Positions 8,828-20,077 of a DNA stretch of 64,000 bases are shown here, one piece after another. This stretch comes from Pectobacterium polaris. Its GTDB lineage: Bacteria > Pseudomonadota > Gammaproteobacteria > Enterobacterales > Enterobacteriaceae. The position numbers and the translations under genes are program-made. Location of the stretch: assembly GCF_002307355.1 (NCBI RefSeq), contig NZ_CP017481.1, positions 682,001 through 746,000 of the forward strand, in the 5' to 3' direction. Every line of letters begins with the position of its first letter. Positions within the stretch are counted from its first letter, which is position 1. Under the pieces are notes generated by a model. The model ran no database searches. It saw nothing but the letters and a program-made list of their open reading frames with translations, and was not told where the DNA came from.

Positions 8828-10975
8828 ATGAGCACAATATTTACCCTATTGGCGATATTGCTTGCCTGTCTGATCGTTGTCGGAGGTCTTGTTGCCTACC
8901 GTATGCGTCACCGTTTCTTATCCGCTCCGCCGTTACCCGTTTCGCAATCGCTTCCGCGACGGTTGACTGAAGATGAACGGATCGCCATTGAGCGTTATCT
9001 GGCTCAGGAAAACAGTCAACAAACCACGCCGCTTGATACCCCCAATGAGCAGCCCAAACTGCCGCGTTCCCTGGAAAGTAATCGGGTTTACCCCATCACC
9101 CATACGATTACACGCTACGGCCTGAGCACTGATGCTCAGAATAAGTGGCGCTACTATATCGATACGCAAGAAGTTCATTTGCCGCCCAGTTGGGAACCGT
9201 TCATTACCGAAAATAACACCGTCGAACTGATTAAGACGCGCTCGATCCCGCTGGTCATTTCCTTGAATGGACACTCGCTAACCGAGTGTCTCGACGATCG
9301 TCCACTCGCTCCACTGCCGAGCGAAGTCCCTGTTCCGAACGCCTCCATCCGTCAGGAAGGCAGTGAGCATGCCGAGCTCGTCACCATCCGTAAGGAAACA
9401 CGTGAAGAGCACGCCATGCACCACTCTGGAGGCTTGAAGGAAACGGCCGTGCTCTGCGTGTCTTTTCTGCTTTTGTTCATCAGCCTGAATAGCCCTATCG
9501 CCCTGCTCCCCTGGCTGATCGGGACTGCATCATTATTAGCAGGCTGGAGTCTGTGGCAGCTTTTCCGCTCACCATCCGCTCAGGAACTGCGGGATGTACA
9601 CTGCCTTCACGGCACGCCGCAAGGGCTGGGGCTGTTTGGCGAATCCAATCAGGGGCCGCTCGGCAATATCTCGCTCGGTAATATCGATCTGATTTACCCA
9701 CCGCACTGGCAGCCCTATATCACGCAGGATCTCGGGCGAAAAACGGATGTCGATATCTATCTCAACCGACAGGTGATCCGTCAGGGAGAGCACCTATCGC
9801 TGCATGATGAAGTGAAATATTTCCCGCTACAGCGCTGGGGCAGGAATCTACTGCTGGCAGCTGGTTCACTACTCAGCCTGATTTTGCTCGTCACTAACGT
9901 GCCGCTTGAACTACCGCTAAAACTCAGTCTGGCCTGGCTTCAGGGCGCGCAGCGCATTCAGGTCACGCAGGTCAGCGATCTGGAAACCGCTCAGCTCCGT
10001 ATTGGCGATTCGCTGGCTGTCCGTGGCAACGGCATGTGCTACGTGCCCGCAGGCATTCATCCCGTCTCCGCACCGTCGTCGTATGCGTTCAGCCCTTTTG
10101 ACTGTTCCGCCATTTACTGGAATAAAGCCGCGCCGCTGCCATTGCCGGAATCCGAGACAATAGAAAAAGCTTCTGCCCTACTGAAATCCGTCAACAGCCA
10201 ACTTCATCCGCAAGCGGAAAAAGAAGGTCAGGTTAACTCTCAGTTAGCGTCTACGATCCAGAAATCAGGGCTGATTCTGATGAAAAACTTCGCTGAAGTT
10301 GTCCTGAGAACACAAGATTTGTGTCGGCAGGAAAACGATTGCTCCCGCCTGAAAAATGCGCTGGTGAATCTAAGTGACGTCAAGAACTGGAATACGCTGG
10401 TAAAAGACGCCAATTCCGGCACGCTGAAAGGCATGAATGTGGTGCTGCCTGCCGTCAGTGCAGAAACGCTGGAATCCTTGGTCAACAGTTCTACCGATCA
10501 ATTCTTCTATCAGGAAATCAATAACGCGGCAGATTCGTTGAACAGCCCACCGCCCGGTGGATTCCTGATTCGCAGCGACGAAGGCCGACAGTTCGTTAAC
10601 CATCCGCTCCCTCCGAAGCCGCTGAGTGAATATCGTCCATCAGATCAGTGGCAGGAACTCCAACGGCTTTCCGCGATGCTATTGCATACACCGTTTAACG
10701 CCACGGGCGTTATCACACAGCTCAATACGGATGCCAACGGAACCCAGCACATCAGCCTACACAGCGAGCCTGACGTCATTACCGTCTGGCGCTATCTCGG
10801 CAGTTGTCTGCTGCTGCTGCTCTTTTCCGTAACGTTTATCGTTAATGCGGTTTTGACTGGGATTAAGATGCGTAAAAGCCAGAAGCGAGTGACCGATATT
10901 CAGCGCTATTACGCCTCACGGTTCAATATGATGACGAATTTGTTCCCAGACAATCGCCCACAGCTCCCCCGCTAA
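8828..10975 (+). CDS. igaA: IgaA, inner-membrane attenuator of the Rcs stress response
   Basis: Inner-membrane protein of 715 residues that restrains the Rcs phosphorelay. A first transmembrane helix is at about residues 3-24. A cytoplasmic domain follows, then helices near residues 205-245, another near 337-360, a large periplasmic domain rich in conserved Cys (about 360-650), and a last helix near 657-680 with a short cytoplasmic tail. This topology and the position between nudE and yrfG match IgaA (YrfF, MucM). It is essential in several enterobacteria unless Rcs is inactivated. The protein is complete. Confidence 0.95.
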   Translation: MSTIFTLLAILLACLIVVGGLVAYRMRHRFLSAPPLPVSQSLPRRLTEDERIAIERYLAQENSQQTTPLDTPNEQPKLPRSLESNRVYPITHTITRYGLSTDAQNKWRYYIDTQEVHLPPSWEPFITENNTVELIKTRSIPLVISLNGHSLTECLDDRPLAPLPSEVPVPNASIRQEGSEHAELVTIRKETREEHAMHHSGGLKETAVLCVSFLLLFISLNSPIALLPWLIGTASLLAGWSLWQLFRSPSAQELRDVHCLHGTPQGLGLFGESNQGPLGNISLGNIDLIYPPHWQPYITQDLGRKTDVDIYLNRQVIRQGEHLSLHDEVKYFPLQRWGRNLLLAAGSLLSLILLVTNVPLELPLKLSLAWLQGAQRIQVTQVSDLETAQLRIGDSLAVRGNGMCYVPAGIHPVSAPSSYAFSPFDCSAIYWNKAAPLPLPESETIEKASALLKSVNSQLHPQAEKEGQVNSQLASTIQKSGLILMKNFAEVVLRTQDLCRQENDCSRLKNALVNLSDVKNWNTLVKDANSGTLKGMNVVLPAVSAETLESLVNSSTDQFFYQEINNAADSLNSPPPGGFLIRSDEGRQFVNHPLPPKPLSEYRPSDQWQELQRLSAMLLHTPFNATGVITQLNTDANGTQHISLHSEPDVITVWRYLGSCLLLLLFSVTFIVNAVLTGIKMRKSQKRVTDIQRYYASRFNMMTNLFPDNRPQLPR

Positions 10976-11102
10976 CGGCATCGTGCCCGCTCTGCGGTTA
11001 TGCTAACCTAGTGGCATCAGTTTCCCGTCACTACTGTCACAATTGCATTGCGCGCCTTCTGCTGCATCATCCCTATAGCACGGCGCGACATCTGGAGTCG
11101 TT

Positions 11103-11789
11103 ATGAATCCCCACGTTAACTGGCACGACATTGACACCGTGATACTGGATATGGATGGCACGCTGCTCGATCTGGCGTTTGACAGCTATTTCTGGCTTCA
11201 ACTGGTGCCGCAGTCGCTCAGTGAAAAACGTCGCATCAGCCTTGAACAGGCGCAGCAGCTTATCGAACAGGAGTACCAGGCCGTTCAGCACACGCTAAAC
11301 TGGTACTGTTTCGATTACTGGTCAGAACGTCTCGATCTGGATATCTATCAAATGACGACGGATATCGGCACGCAAGCCCGATTGCGCGATGACACAACGC
11401 CGTTTTTAGCGGCGCTGCGCGAATGCGGTAAAGAGACGATTCTGCTGACCAACGCCCATCCACACAGTCTGGCGGTAAAAATCGAACACACCGGGCTGGA
11501 TCAGCACCTTGATTTATTACTTTCCACCCATACTTATGGGTATCCGAAAGAGAATCAGCGCTTGTGGCAGGCCGTACAGCAGCAGATTGGCTTCGACCCC
11601 GCCAGAACGTTATTCGTGGATGACAGCGAACCGATTCTGGATGCCGCGAAAACATTCGGTATCCATTACTGTCTGGGCGTGCGTAATCCCGATTCCAGCC
11701 AGCAGGAAAAGGCATTCCTGCAACATCCGTCAATGAACGACTACCTTGCGCTGCTACCGGCTCTGCGTCACTCCGTTAACGCAGGGTAA
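11103..11789 (+). CDS. yrfG: HAD-family GMP/IMP nucleotidase YrfG
   Basis: Haloacid-dehalogenase-fold phosphatase of 228 residues. The nucleophile motif DMDGT is at residues 16-20, motif II is in the ILLTNAHPHS segment, and the FVDDSEPILDAA acidic motif provides the Mg ligands. E. coli YrfG acts on purine nucleotides such as GMP and IMP, and the same activity is likely here. It lies 12 bases upstream of hslR, and the pair is probably cotranscribed. Confidence 0.93.
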   Translation: MNPHVNWHDIDTVILDMDGTLLDLAFDSYFWLQLVPQSLSEKRRISLEQAQQLIEQEYQAVQHTLNWYCFDYWSERLDLDIYQMTTDIGTQARLRDDTTPFLAALRECGKETILLTNAHPHSLAVKIEHTGLDQHLDLLLSTHTYGYPKENQRLWQAVQQQIGFDPARTLFVDDSEPILDAAKTFGIHYCLGVRNPDSSQQEKAFLQHPSMNDYLALLPALRHSVNAG

Positions 11790-11801
11790 TCAGGGGGATT
11801 T

Positions 11802-12212
11802 ATGGTGAAAGCTACCGAGCAGGCCGACGATGCCGTTCGTCTGGACAAATGGCTTTGGGCCGCCCGTTTCTATAAAACCCGGGCGATGGCTCGCGAGATG
11901 ATCGACGGCGGCAAAGTGCACTATAACGGGCAACGCGGTAAACCGAGCAAACAGGTCGAACTGAATGCCGAGATCAAACTGCGTCAGGGCAATGATGAAC
12001 GCACCGTTATAATTTTGGCCGTCAGCGGCCAGCGCAGAAGCGCAACAGAGGCGCAGGCGCTGTATCAGGAAACGGCCGCAAGCATTGAGAAACGAGAAAA
12101 GCTGTCGCAGGCGCGGAAAATGAATGCGCTAACGATGCCACACCCCGATCGCCGCCCTGACAAAAAAGAGCGACGCGATCTGATTAAATTTAAATACAGC
12201 GATCAGGAATAA
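11802..12212 (+). CDS. hslR: Ribosome-associated heat shock protein Hsp15
   Basis: RNA-binding protein of 136 residues with an S4 domain near the N-terminus (VRLDKWLWAARFYKTRAMAREMIDGGKVHYNG) and a basic C-terminal tail (RRPDKKERRDLIKFKYS). Hsp15 binds free 50S subunits carrying a nascent chain and helps rescue stalled ribosomes after heat shock. It follows yrfG closely and precedes hslO, as in E. coli. Confidence 0.96.
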   Translation: MVKATEQADDAVRLDKWLWAARFYKTRAMAREMIDGGKVHYNGQRGKPSKQVELNAEIKLRQGNDERTVIILAVSGQRRSATEAQALYQETAASIEKREKLSQARKMNALTMPHPDRRPDKKERRDLIKFKYSDQE

Positions 12213-12327
12213 CGCTCCGCCCTTCATTTGTTGGTCATCAAACTGCTGACAATAGAGAGAAGGCTCAGCGATTGCCGCACCACTCATCGCAATACAACTC
12301 ATCTCTGCACAACGACGAGAAAATATT

Positions 12328-13197
12328 ATGGCTCACGACCAACTACATCGTTATCTGTTTGAAAATTATGCCGTTCGTGGCGAGTTGGTGACAGTTAACG
12401 AAACGTATCAACGTATTTTGACCAACCACGACTACCCAGCTGCGGTGCAAACGCTGCTGGGTGAAATGCTGGTTGCCACCAGCCTGTTGACGGCCACGCT
12501 GAAATTCAGCGGCGATATTACCGTTCAGCTTCAGGGCGATGGCCCACTGAAACTGGCGGTGATTAACGGTAACCACCAGCAGCAGATGCGCGGCGTTGCC
12601 CGTCTGCAAGGGGATATCGCACCGGGGAGTTCGCTGAAAGAGATGGTCGGCAATGGCTATCTGGTCATTACCATTACGCCGACTGACGGCGAGCGTTATC
12701 AGGGCGTCGTCGGCTTAGAAGGTGAAACCGTTGCCGAATGTCTGGAGAGCTATTTCCAGCAGTCCGAACAGTTGCCGACGCGGTTGTTTATCCGTACGGG
12801 TCAACACGACGGGAAACAGGCAGCCGCTGGTATGCTGCTCCAGGTATTGCCCGCACAAGACGCCGATCGTAATGATTTTGATCATCTGGCACAGCTCACC
12901 ACGACGGTCAAAGCCGACGAGCTGTTTACCCTGCCTGCCACCGAGGTGCTGTACCGCCTTTACCATCAGGAAGAGGTAACCGTGTATGAGCCGCAGAATG
13001 TCGAATTCCGCTGTCACTGTTCGCGCGATCGTTGCGCAGATGCATTAATGACGCTGTCCGATCAGGAAGTGAATGAGATGATCGAGCAGGACGGTGAAAT
13101 CGATATGCACTGTGATTATTGCGGCACGCACTACCTGTTTAATTCGCTGGACATCCGCGCCATACGGCACGATTCATCAGGAAATCTGTTGCATTAA
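12328..13197 (+). CDS. hslO: Redox-regulated chaperone Hsp33
   Basis: Holdase chaperone of 289 residues activated by oxidative stress. The C-terminal redox switch has all four zinc-binding cysteines: Cys229 and Cys231 (CHC) and Cys262 and Cys265 (CDYC). The N-terminal domain is intact, starting [21 protein letters not shown]. Oxidation releases zinc, unfolds the linker and exposes the substrate-binding surface. It is preceded by 115 bases after hslR, so it may have its own heat-shock promoter; none was defined. Confidence 0.97.
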   Translation: MAHDQLHRYLFENYAVRGELVTVNETYQRILTNHDYPAAVQTLLGEMLVATSLLTATLKFSGDITVQLQGDGPLKLAVINGNHQQQMRGVARLQGDIAPGSSLKEMVGNGYLVITITPTDGERYQGVVGLEGETVAECLESYFQQSEQLPTRLFIRTGQHDGKQAAAGMLLQVLPAQDADRNDFDHLAQLTTTVKADELFTLPATEVLYRLYHQEEVTVYEPQNVEFRCHCSRDRCADALMTLSDQEVNEMIEQDGEIDMHCDYCGTHYLFNSLDIRAIRHDSSGNLLH

Positions 13198-13204
13198 TCT
13201 TTCT

Positions 13205-13234
13205 AACGGGTACGACAGTACCCGTTTTCTTTTG
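13205..13234 (+). terminator. Terminator after hslO
   Basis: A 9-bp stem AACGGGTAC / GTACCCGTT with a GACA loop is followed by TTCTTTT. It starts eight bases after the hslO stop. Confidence 0.88.
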
Positions 13235-13394
13235 CTTATTTTCCCACTTATAAACCGCCGTGATTATTTTTCACACACCCTAAATAAGCAAAGTTATTAA
13301 TGAATTTATTTAATTTTATGATTGCTATCGCGGTTAAAATAAGCTCACTCCCTACAATGTTTAGTAGTACGACTATAACTTGAGGAGTAGCAAC

Positions 13395-15014
13395 ATGCAG
13401 ATCAACGGTATTACCCCGCAAGCCCTGACGGCTTATGGAATCCATGATGTCCGCGATATTGTCTACAATCCCAGCTATGAACTGCTTTTTGAAGAAGAAC
13501 GCTCCCCTACCCTACAAGGCTATGAACGCGGCATCGAAACCCAACTGGGTGCAGTAGCCGTCGATACCGGCATTTTTACTGGCCGTTCCCCGAAAGATAA
13601 ATACATCGTGCGCGATGACGTAACCCGCGACACCGTGTGGTGGTCCGATCAAGGTAAAGGTAAGAACGATAACCAGCCCTTGAGTCAGGAAACCTGGACG
13701 CACCTGAAGCAGCTCGTTACCACGCAGCTGTCCGGCAAGCGGTTGTTCATCATTGATGCCTTCTGCGGTGCTAACCCAGACAGCCGCCTCAGCGTACGTT
13801 TCGTGACGGAAGTGGCCTGGCAGGCGCATTTCGTCAAAAACATGTTTATCCGCCCGAGCGATGAAGAACTGGAAGGCTTTGAGCCAGATTTCATCGTGAT
13901 GAACGGCGCAAAATGCACCAACCCAAACTGGCAGGAACAGGGGCTGAACTCCGAGAACTTTGTCGCGTTCAACCTGACGGAGCGCATCCAACTGATTGGC
14001 GGCACCTGGTACGGCGGCGAAATGAAGAAAGGCATGTTCTCCATCATGAACTACCTGCTGCCGCTGAAAGGCATCGCTTCCATGCACTGCTCGGCAAACG
14101 TCGGTGAAAAAGGCGATGTGGCGGTCTTCTTTGGCCTGTCCGGTACGGGCAAAACCACGTTATCCACCGATCCGAAACGCCAGCTGATTGGCGATGACGA
14201 GCACGGCTGGGACGACGACGGCGTCTTCAACTTTGAAGGCGGCTGCTATGCCAAAACCATCAAGCTGTCTAAGGAAGCAGAACCGGATATCTACGGCGCC
14301 ATCAAACGCGATGCCCTGCTGGAGAACGTCACCGTGCTGGCAGACGGCACCGTGGACTTCAACGACGGCTCCAAAACCGAGAACACCCGCGTCTCTTATC
14401 CGATCTACCACATTCAGAATATCGTTAAGCCAGTCTCTAAAGCGGGCCATGCAACGAAAGTGATCTTCCTGACGGCGGACGCGTTCGGCGTGTTGCCACC
14501 GGTTTCTCGCCTGACGTCCGATCAGACGCAGTATCACTTCCTGTCCGGCTTTACCGCCAAACTGGCGGGAACCGAGCGCGGCGTGACGGAACCGACGCCG
14601 ACCTTCTCCGCCTGCTTCGGCGCAGCGTTCCTAATGCTGCACCCGACACAGTACGCTGAAGTGCTGGTGAAACGCATGAAGGCGGCTGGCGCACAGGCCT
14701 ATCTGGTGAACACCGGCTGGAACGGCAGCGGCAAACGTATTTCCATTAAGGATACGCGCGGGATTATTGACGCCATTCTGAACGGCAGTATTGATGATGC
14801 AGAAATGCAGACGCTGCCTGTCTTCGATTTGGCCATCCCGACCTCGCTACCTGGCGTCAATCCTGACATTCTCGACCCACGTGATACCTATGCGAGCGTC
14901 GAACAATGGCAGGAAAAAGCGGACGATTTGGCACAGCGCTTTATCACCAACTTCGATAAATATACCGATGCTCCGGCAGGCGCAGCACTGGTGAAAGCAG
15001 GGCCGAAGCGGTAA
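13395..15014 (+). CDS. pckA: Phosphoenolpyruvate carboxykinase (ATP)
   Basis: Converts oxaloacetate and ATP to phosphoenolpyruvate, CO2 and ADP, the first committed step of gluconeogenesis. The protein has 539 residues from the ATG at 13395, chosen because GAGGAG lies seven bases upstream; an earlier TTG is in frame but lacks such a site. The kinase P-loop GLSGTGKTT is at residues 247-255, followed by the metal-binding DDEHGWDD segment. RSPKDKYIV near the N-terminus is typical of the family. It is separated from hslO by a terminator and is monocistronic. Confidence 0.98.
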   Translation: MQINGITPQALTAYGIHDVRDIVYNPSYELLFEEERSPTLQGYERGIETQLGAVAVDTGIFTGRSPKDKYIVRDDVTRDTVWWSDQGKGKNDNQPLSQETWTHLKQLVTTQLSGKRLFIIDAFCGANPDSRLSVRFVTEVAWQAHFVKNMFIRPSDEELEGFEPDFIVMNGAKCTNPNWQEQGLNSENFVAFNLTERIQLIGGTWYGGEMKKGMFSIMNYLLPLKGIASMHCSANVGEKGDVAVFFGLSGTGKTTLSTDPKRQLIGDDEHGWDDDGVFNFEGGCYAKTIKLSKEAEPDIYGAIKRDALLENVTVLADGTVDFNDGSKTENTRVSYPIYHIQNIVKPVSKAGHATKVIFLTADAFGVLPPVSRLTSDQTQYHFLSGFTAKLAGTERGVTEPTPTFSACFGAAFLMLHPTQYAEVLVKRMKAAGAQAYLVNTGWNGSGKRISIKDTRGIIDAILNGSIDDAEMQTLPVFDLAIPTSLPGVNPDILDPRDTYASVEQWQEKADDLAQRFITNFDKYTDAPAGAALVKAGPKR

Positions 15015-15038
15015 ACGCTGAAGAAAAACTATCACGAA

Positions 15039-15066
15039 AAAGGCGCGGAATCGCGCCTTTCTTATT
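15039..15066 (+). terminator. Terminator between pckA and envZ
   Basis: A 9-bp stem AAAGGCGCG / CGCGCCTTT with a four-base loop is followed by CTTATT. It lies between the convergent pckA and envZ stops and may serve both. Confidence 0.88.
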
Positions 15067-15089
15067 CATGCCAGTGCAGCCCAAAATGC

Positions 15090-17167
<2,078 letters not shown>

Positions 17168-17613
17168 TCTCTTTCTCCAAAGGCGTAATAGCGCCGACGA
17201 TGCTATTGTTCAGAAACATACGAATTACTGACAGTCGTTTCTGGTATACATTCTAGGCAAAATTGTTACAAAGCATATTAAAATTCGTGTAATCAATCAT
17301 TTCCTGTGCTCTCAGGCATGAAATGATCGGCGATTAATGGCGATTGCGGTTAGCGAGAATTGTCGTTTACGAAGATTATAGTAACGCCGCCGCCAATAAA
17401 AAGGCGCGCTGGCAGCAAAAGCGGGAGAAAAGCGAGCAGAGAAGACGTTGCCGCCGGCATTTCACGTTCGACATATCGACATTTTCAGAGGGAAGCAGGA
17501 AAGGGCGTAAGAGCAATCTGGTAGGTCATACTTCAAACACGTTCTACCTCCTACTCCTGACGTAACGGTCTCGTGTCGCTCCGGCATAGGTACCGGAGCC
17601 GACGGTGAGTGAC
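17168..17613. other. Spacer between ompR and the siderophore-like operon (446 bp)
   Basis: Holds the ompR promoter (minus strand) in its first ~130 bases and the end of the siderophore operon at the other side. A 73-codon plus-strand frame at 17344-17565 has no family features and is not called. A 7-bp inverted repeat GCTCCGG / CCGGAGC at 17578-17599 lies just after the last gene of the operon. Confidence 0.5.
17578..17599 (-). terminator. Candidate terminator hairpin of the siderophore-like operon
   Basis: Perfect 7-bp arms GCTCCGG and CCGGAGC with an 8-base loop lie 15 bases past the stop of the final gene. No T-run follows on the minus strand, so intrinsic termination is uncertain. Confidence 0.4.
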
Positions 17614-18774
17614 TTACTGCGCAAGACTGACGAAATAACCCGGCTGGTAATCAACCGGCAGGAACTGCTGGTGAAGCTGGCGGAAGGTGTCATCCGCGTT
17701 GAGATCGCGGAATAAGTCCGGGTGGAACCACTCGGCCAGTTGCTGAATGGCGATAAAGTCATACGGGCCGTTGTAAAACTGATGCCAGATGGCATGAAAT
17801 GCACGCTGCTGCTTGGCGATGCTGTTGGTGTAGGCCGGACGCCCCAGAAACCATTCGAGACGCTTGCGCCCTTCCGTCATATCCTGCCCCGGCCCCAGAC
17901 CAATCCAGCGTCCGCCGGGCACGAAGGCCTCAAAGTTGCCGCTGGTGATCACCACAATTTCTGGGTTTTCCACAATCACCTGTTCAGGGTGCATCTGCAT
18001 AAAAGTGCTCGGCGCATTCTTCGCCGCGACATTATCGCCACCGGCCAGTTGCACAAATTTCCCGAAGTTATCCGGGCCGAACGTCAGACAGCATTCATCG
18101 GTATAGCCACCCAATCGTTCAATGAACACACGTGGTGAACGCGTTTTTTTTGCCGCCAGCACATCGGAAACGCGCTTTAGCTGCGCCTCACGGAATGCGA
18201 GAAACGCTTCGGCACGTGCTTCCTGATTAAAAAGCTTGCCGAACAGACGCATCGTCGGCGCAGTGTTTTCCAGCGGGTGATAGCGAAAATCGACATACAC
18301 AATCGGAATGCCGACGCTGTCCAGTATCCGGTCGTAGCCCGCATCGACAATCGACCGCTGCGCCTCAATGTTCATGATGATGACGTCCGGCTTCAGCGAC
18401 ACCGCCTGCTCCACGTCAAACGTGCCCTTTTCCGTGCCGTCAAACGTCGGGATTTTCGTCAGTTGAGGAAAACGATCGCGATACTGGTGCCACGTTGCCG
18501 GATCCGACTGAATCAGATCGCGCTTCCAGGCGACAATCCTTTTCGCCGGATCTTCGCGATCGAGCATCGCAACCAGATACAGCTGACGCCCCTCTCCCAA
18601 CATGACGCGCTGCACTGGCGTGTTGACTCTCACCTCGCGCCCCAACACGTCCTTGATGACAGTGGAGGTTTGCGCGGTTTGCTCAGCCTGCCCCACCAGC
18701 GGCGACAGGCCGACCATCAACAGCGCACTCAGCAATAACCGACGGCAATGTTGCCGCGTCCAACGATTACACAT
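17614..18774 (-). CDS. FecB/FepB-type iron-siderophore binding protein
   Basis: Periplasmic binding protein of about 386 residues, the last gene of the seven-gene island. An N-terminal signal peptide is present (about residues 1-30, basic MCNRWTRQHCRR then LLLSALLMVGLSPLVG, ending near QAEQ). The mature part has the class III binding-protein features DVLGREVRVNTPVQRVMLGEGRQLYL and PDVIIMNIEAQ. The start at 18774 gives an 8-base overlap with the MFS gene; an earlier ATG at 18807 would overlap it by 41 bases. It probably carries a ferri-siderophore across the periplasm. No cognate ABC permease or ATPase lies nearby, so it must use a transporter encoded elsewhere. The ligand is not shown by the sequence. 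Confidence 0.85.
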   Translation of the reverse strand: MCNRWTRQHCRRLLLSALLMVGLSPLVGQAEQTAQTSTVIKDVLGREVRVNTPVQRVMLGEGRQLYLVAMLDREDPAKRIVAWKRDLIQSDPATWHQYRDRFPQLTKIPTFDGTEKGTFDVEQAVSLKPDVIIMNIEAQRSIVDAGYDRILDSVGIPIVYVDFRYHPLENTAPTMRLFGKLFNQEARAEAFLAFREAQLKRVSDVLAAKKTRSPRVFIERLGGYTDECCLTFGPDNFGKFVQLAGGDNVAAKNAPSTFMQMHPEQVIVENPEIVVITSGNFEAFVPGGRWIGLGPGQDMTEGRKRLEWFLGRPAYTNSIAKQQRAFHAIWHQFYNGPYDFIAIQQLAEWFHPDLFRDLNADDTFRQLHQQFLPVDYQPGYFVSLAQ

Positions 18775-20017
18775 TTTCAATATTTCCCTTCGTCGAGAGA
18801 GAGTCATGTTTTTCCGCCTGTATCCGCAGGCGTCGTAGCAGCATCAGCGAGACCAGAAAGGTCACCAGATACGCGGCACCAACGCAGAAGAACAGCGAAC
18901 GTAGTCCAGGGGAGTAGAGAACCCATCCCCCCAAAGAAATGCCCAGAATAGAGGCAAACTGGCTGACGCTTTGCGCCACGCCGAGTATGTAACCCTGCTG
19001 CCCAGCCCCCGCCGCACGGGAAATCAGCGCCATCAGAACGGGCGTTGTCGCCCCCAGCAGCACGCCCCACAGGAAATAAAGCGGAATGAAAATCGCAATA
19101 TTCAGGATTGTGGCGGCCGTCAATGTCACGATGGCGCAGGCCAGCATCACCACACACAGGCGGCTCAGCGTTTGCGACAACGAGAGGTTTTCAAAATAGC
19201 GCGCCCACAGCGACGCAGAGACAATCACGCCGGTCGCCTGCAAGCCATAACACAGCCCGATAACCCACTTATCCACCTGAAAGACGCCGTCCAGATAGAG
19301 GGAAAACGGCGTCTGCGGGATCATGCGGCTGCTCAGCAGCAGGCCAGAAATCAGCAGCAAACCGGGAATCGGCGACAGCGCCCAGAGCCGCCGGCGGGGA
19401 ATTGCTTTCGCCTGCGCGTCCGCAGGCGGAGCAACGGGAACCTCGGGGGCGACATGCGGCAGAAACAGCGCCACGGTAATGCCGCACAGCGCGCAGAGGA
19501 TCGCCGCACTCAGGTTGATCCAGAAGAAGTTCAGGTAATCTAGGATCAGCCCGCCGACAATCGCTCCCAGCAGCGATCCCACATTGGTAGATACCTGAAG
19601 CCAGGCGAACAGCCGTGTGCGCTGTAGCGGACTGACCACCGCGACGCCATACGCCTGCGCGGGCGCAATATAGCCCGCACAGGCACCCTGAATAAAACGC
19701 AGCACGACTATCGTCCAGATGTCGTTTGCCCACGCCAGCCCAAGCTGGGTTAACGCCAGCCCAAACAGCGCGCGGATCATCATGGCTTTGTTGCCCAGCC
19801 GATCGCCCATCCGTCCCCAGAAGGCGCTGGTCAGCATAATACCCAGCATCGGCCCGACGTACACGGCAATCCCCGCGATACTCAGTTCCGCACCAGATGA
19901 CATACTTTCCAGATGCAGCGGCCAAAACGGCCCGCTCATCTCCATCGCGCCCATCGCGACCAGCTGTACGACAAACATAAAGTGGATGATGAACGCGACC
20001 TGTCCGCTCAAGCGCAT
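18767..20017 (-). CDS. MFS transporter, probable siderophore exporter
   Basis: Major facilitator superfamily protein of 416 residues with about 12 predicted membrane helices and a central cytoplasmic loop (about residues 195-220, APPADAQAKAIPRRR). The loop between helices 2 and 3 has the MFS motif GRMGDRLGNKAMM. In NIS siderophore clusters such as sbn, pvs and fsl, the MFS gene usually exports the finished siderophore, and that role is inferred here. An AAGGAG lies seven bases before the ATG. It is 60 bases downstream of the opine-dehydrogenase-like gene and overlaps the binding-protein gene by eight bases. Confidence 0.85.
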   Translation of the reverse strand: MRLSGQVAFIIHFMFVVQLVAMGAMEMSGPFWPLHLESMSSGAELSIAGIAVYVGPMLGIMLTSAFWGRMGDRLGNKAMMIRALFGLALTQLGLAWANDIWTIVVLRFIQGACAGYIAPAQAYGVAVVSPLQRTRLFAWLQVSTNVGSLLGAIVGGLILDYLNFFWINLSAAILCALCGITVALFLPHVAPEVPVAPPADAQAKAIPRRRLWALSPIPGLLLISGLLLSSRMIPQTPFSLYLDGVFQVDKWVIGLCYGLQATGVIVSASLWARYFENLSLSQTLSRLCVVMLACAIVTLTAATILNIAIFIPLYFLWGVLLGATTPVLMALISRAAGAGQQGYILGVAQSVSQFASILGISLGGWVLYSPGLRSLFFCVGAAYLVTFLVSLMLLRRLRIQAEKHDSLSTKGNIENV

Positions 20018-20077
20018 GCGTCAGCTCCTTCTGATTCCACGGCGTCACCCGGCCTCATTCCCGCTACGGTCATCACG

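Noticed and set aside
17344..17565. 73-codon frame between ompR and the siderophore-like operon
   Set aside because: Basic, low-complexity product, no SD and no family resemblance.
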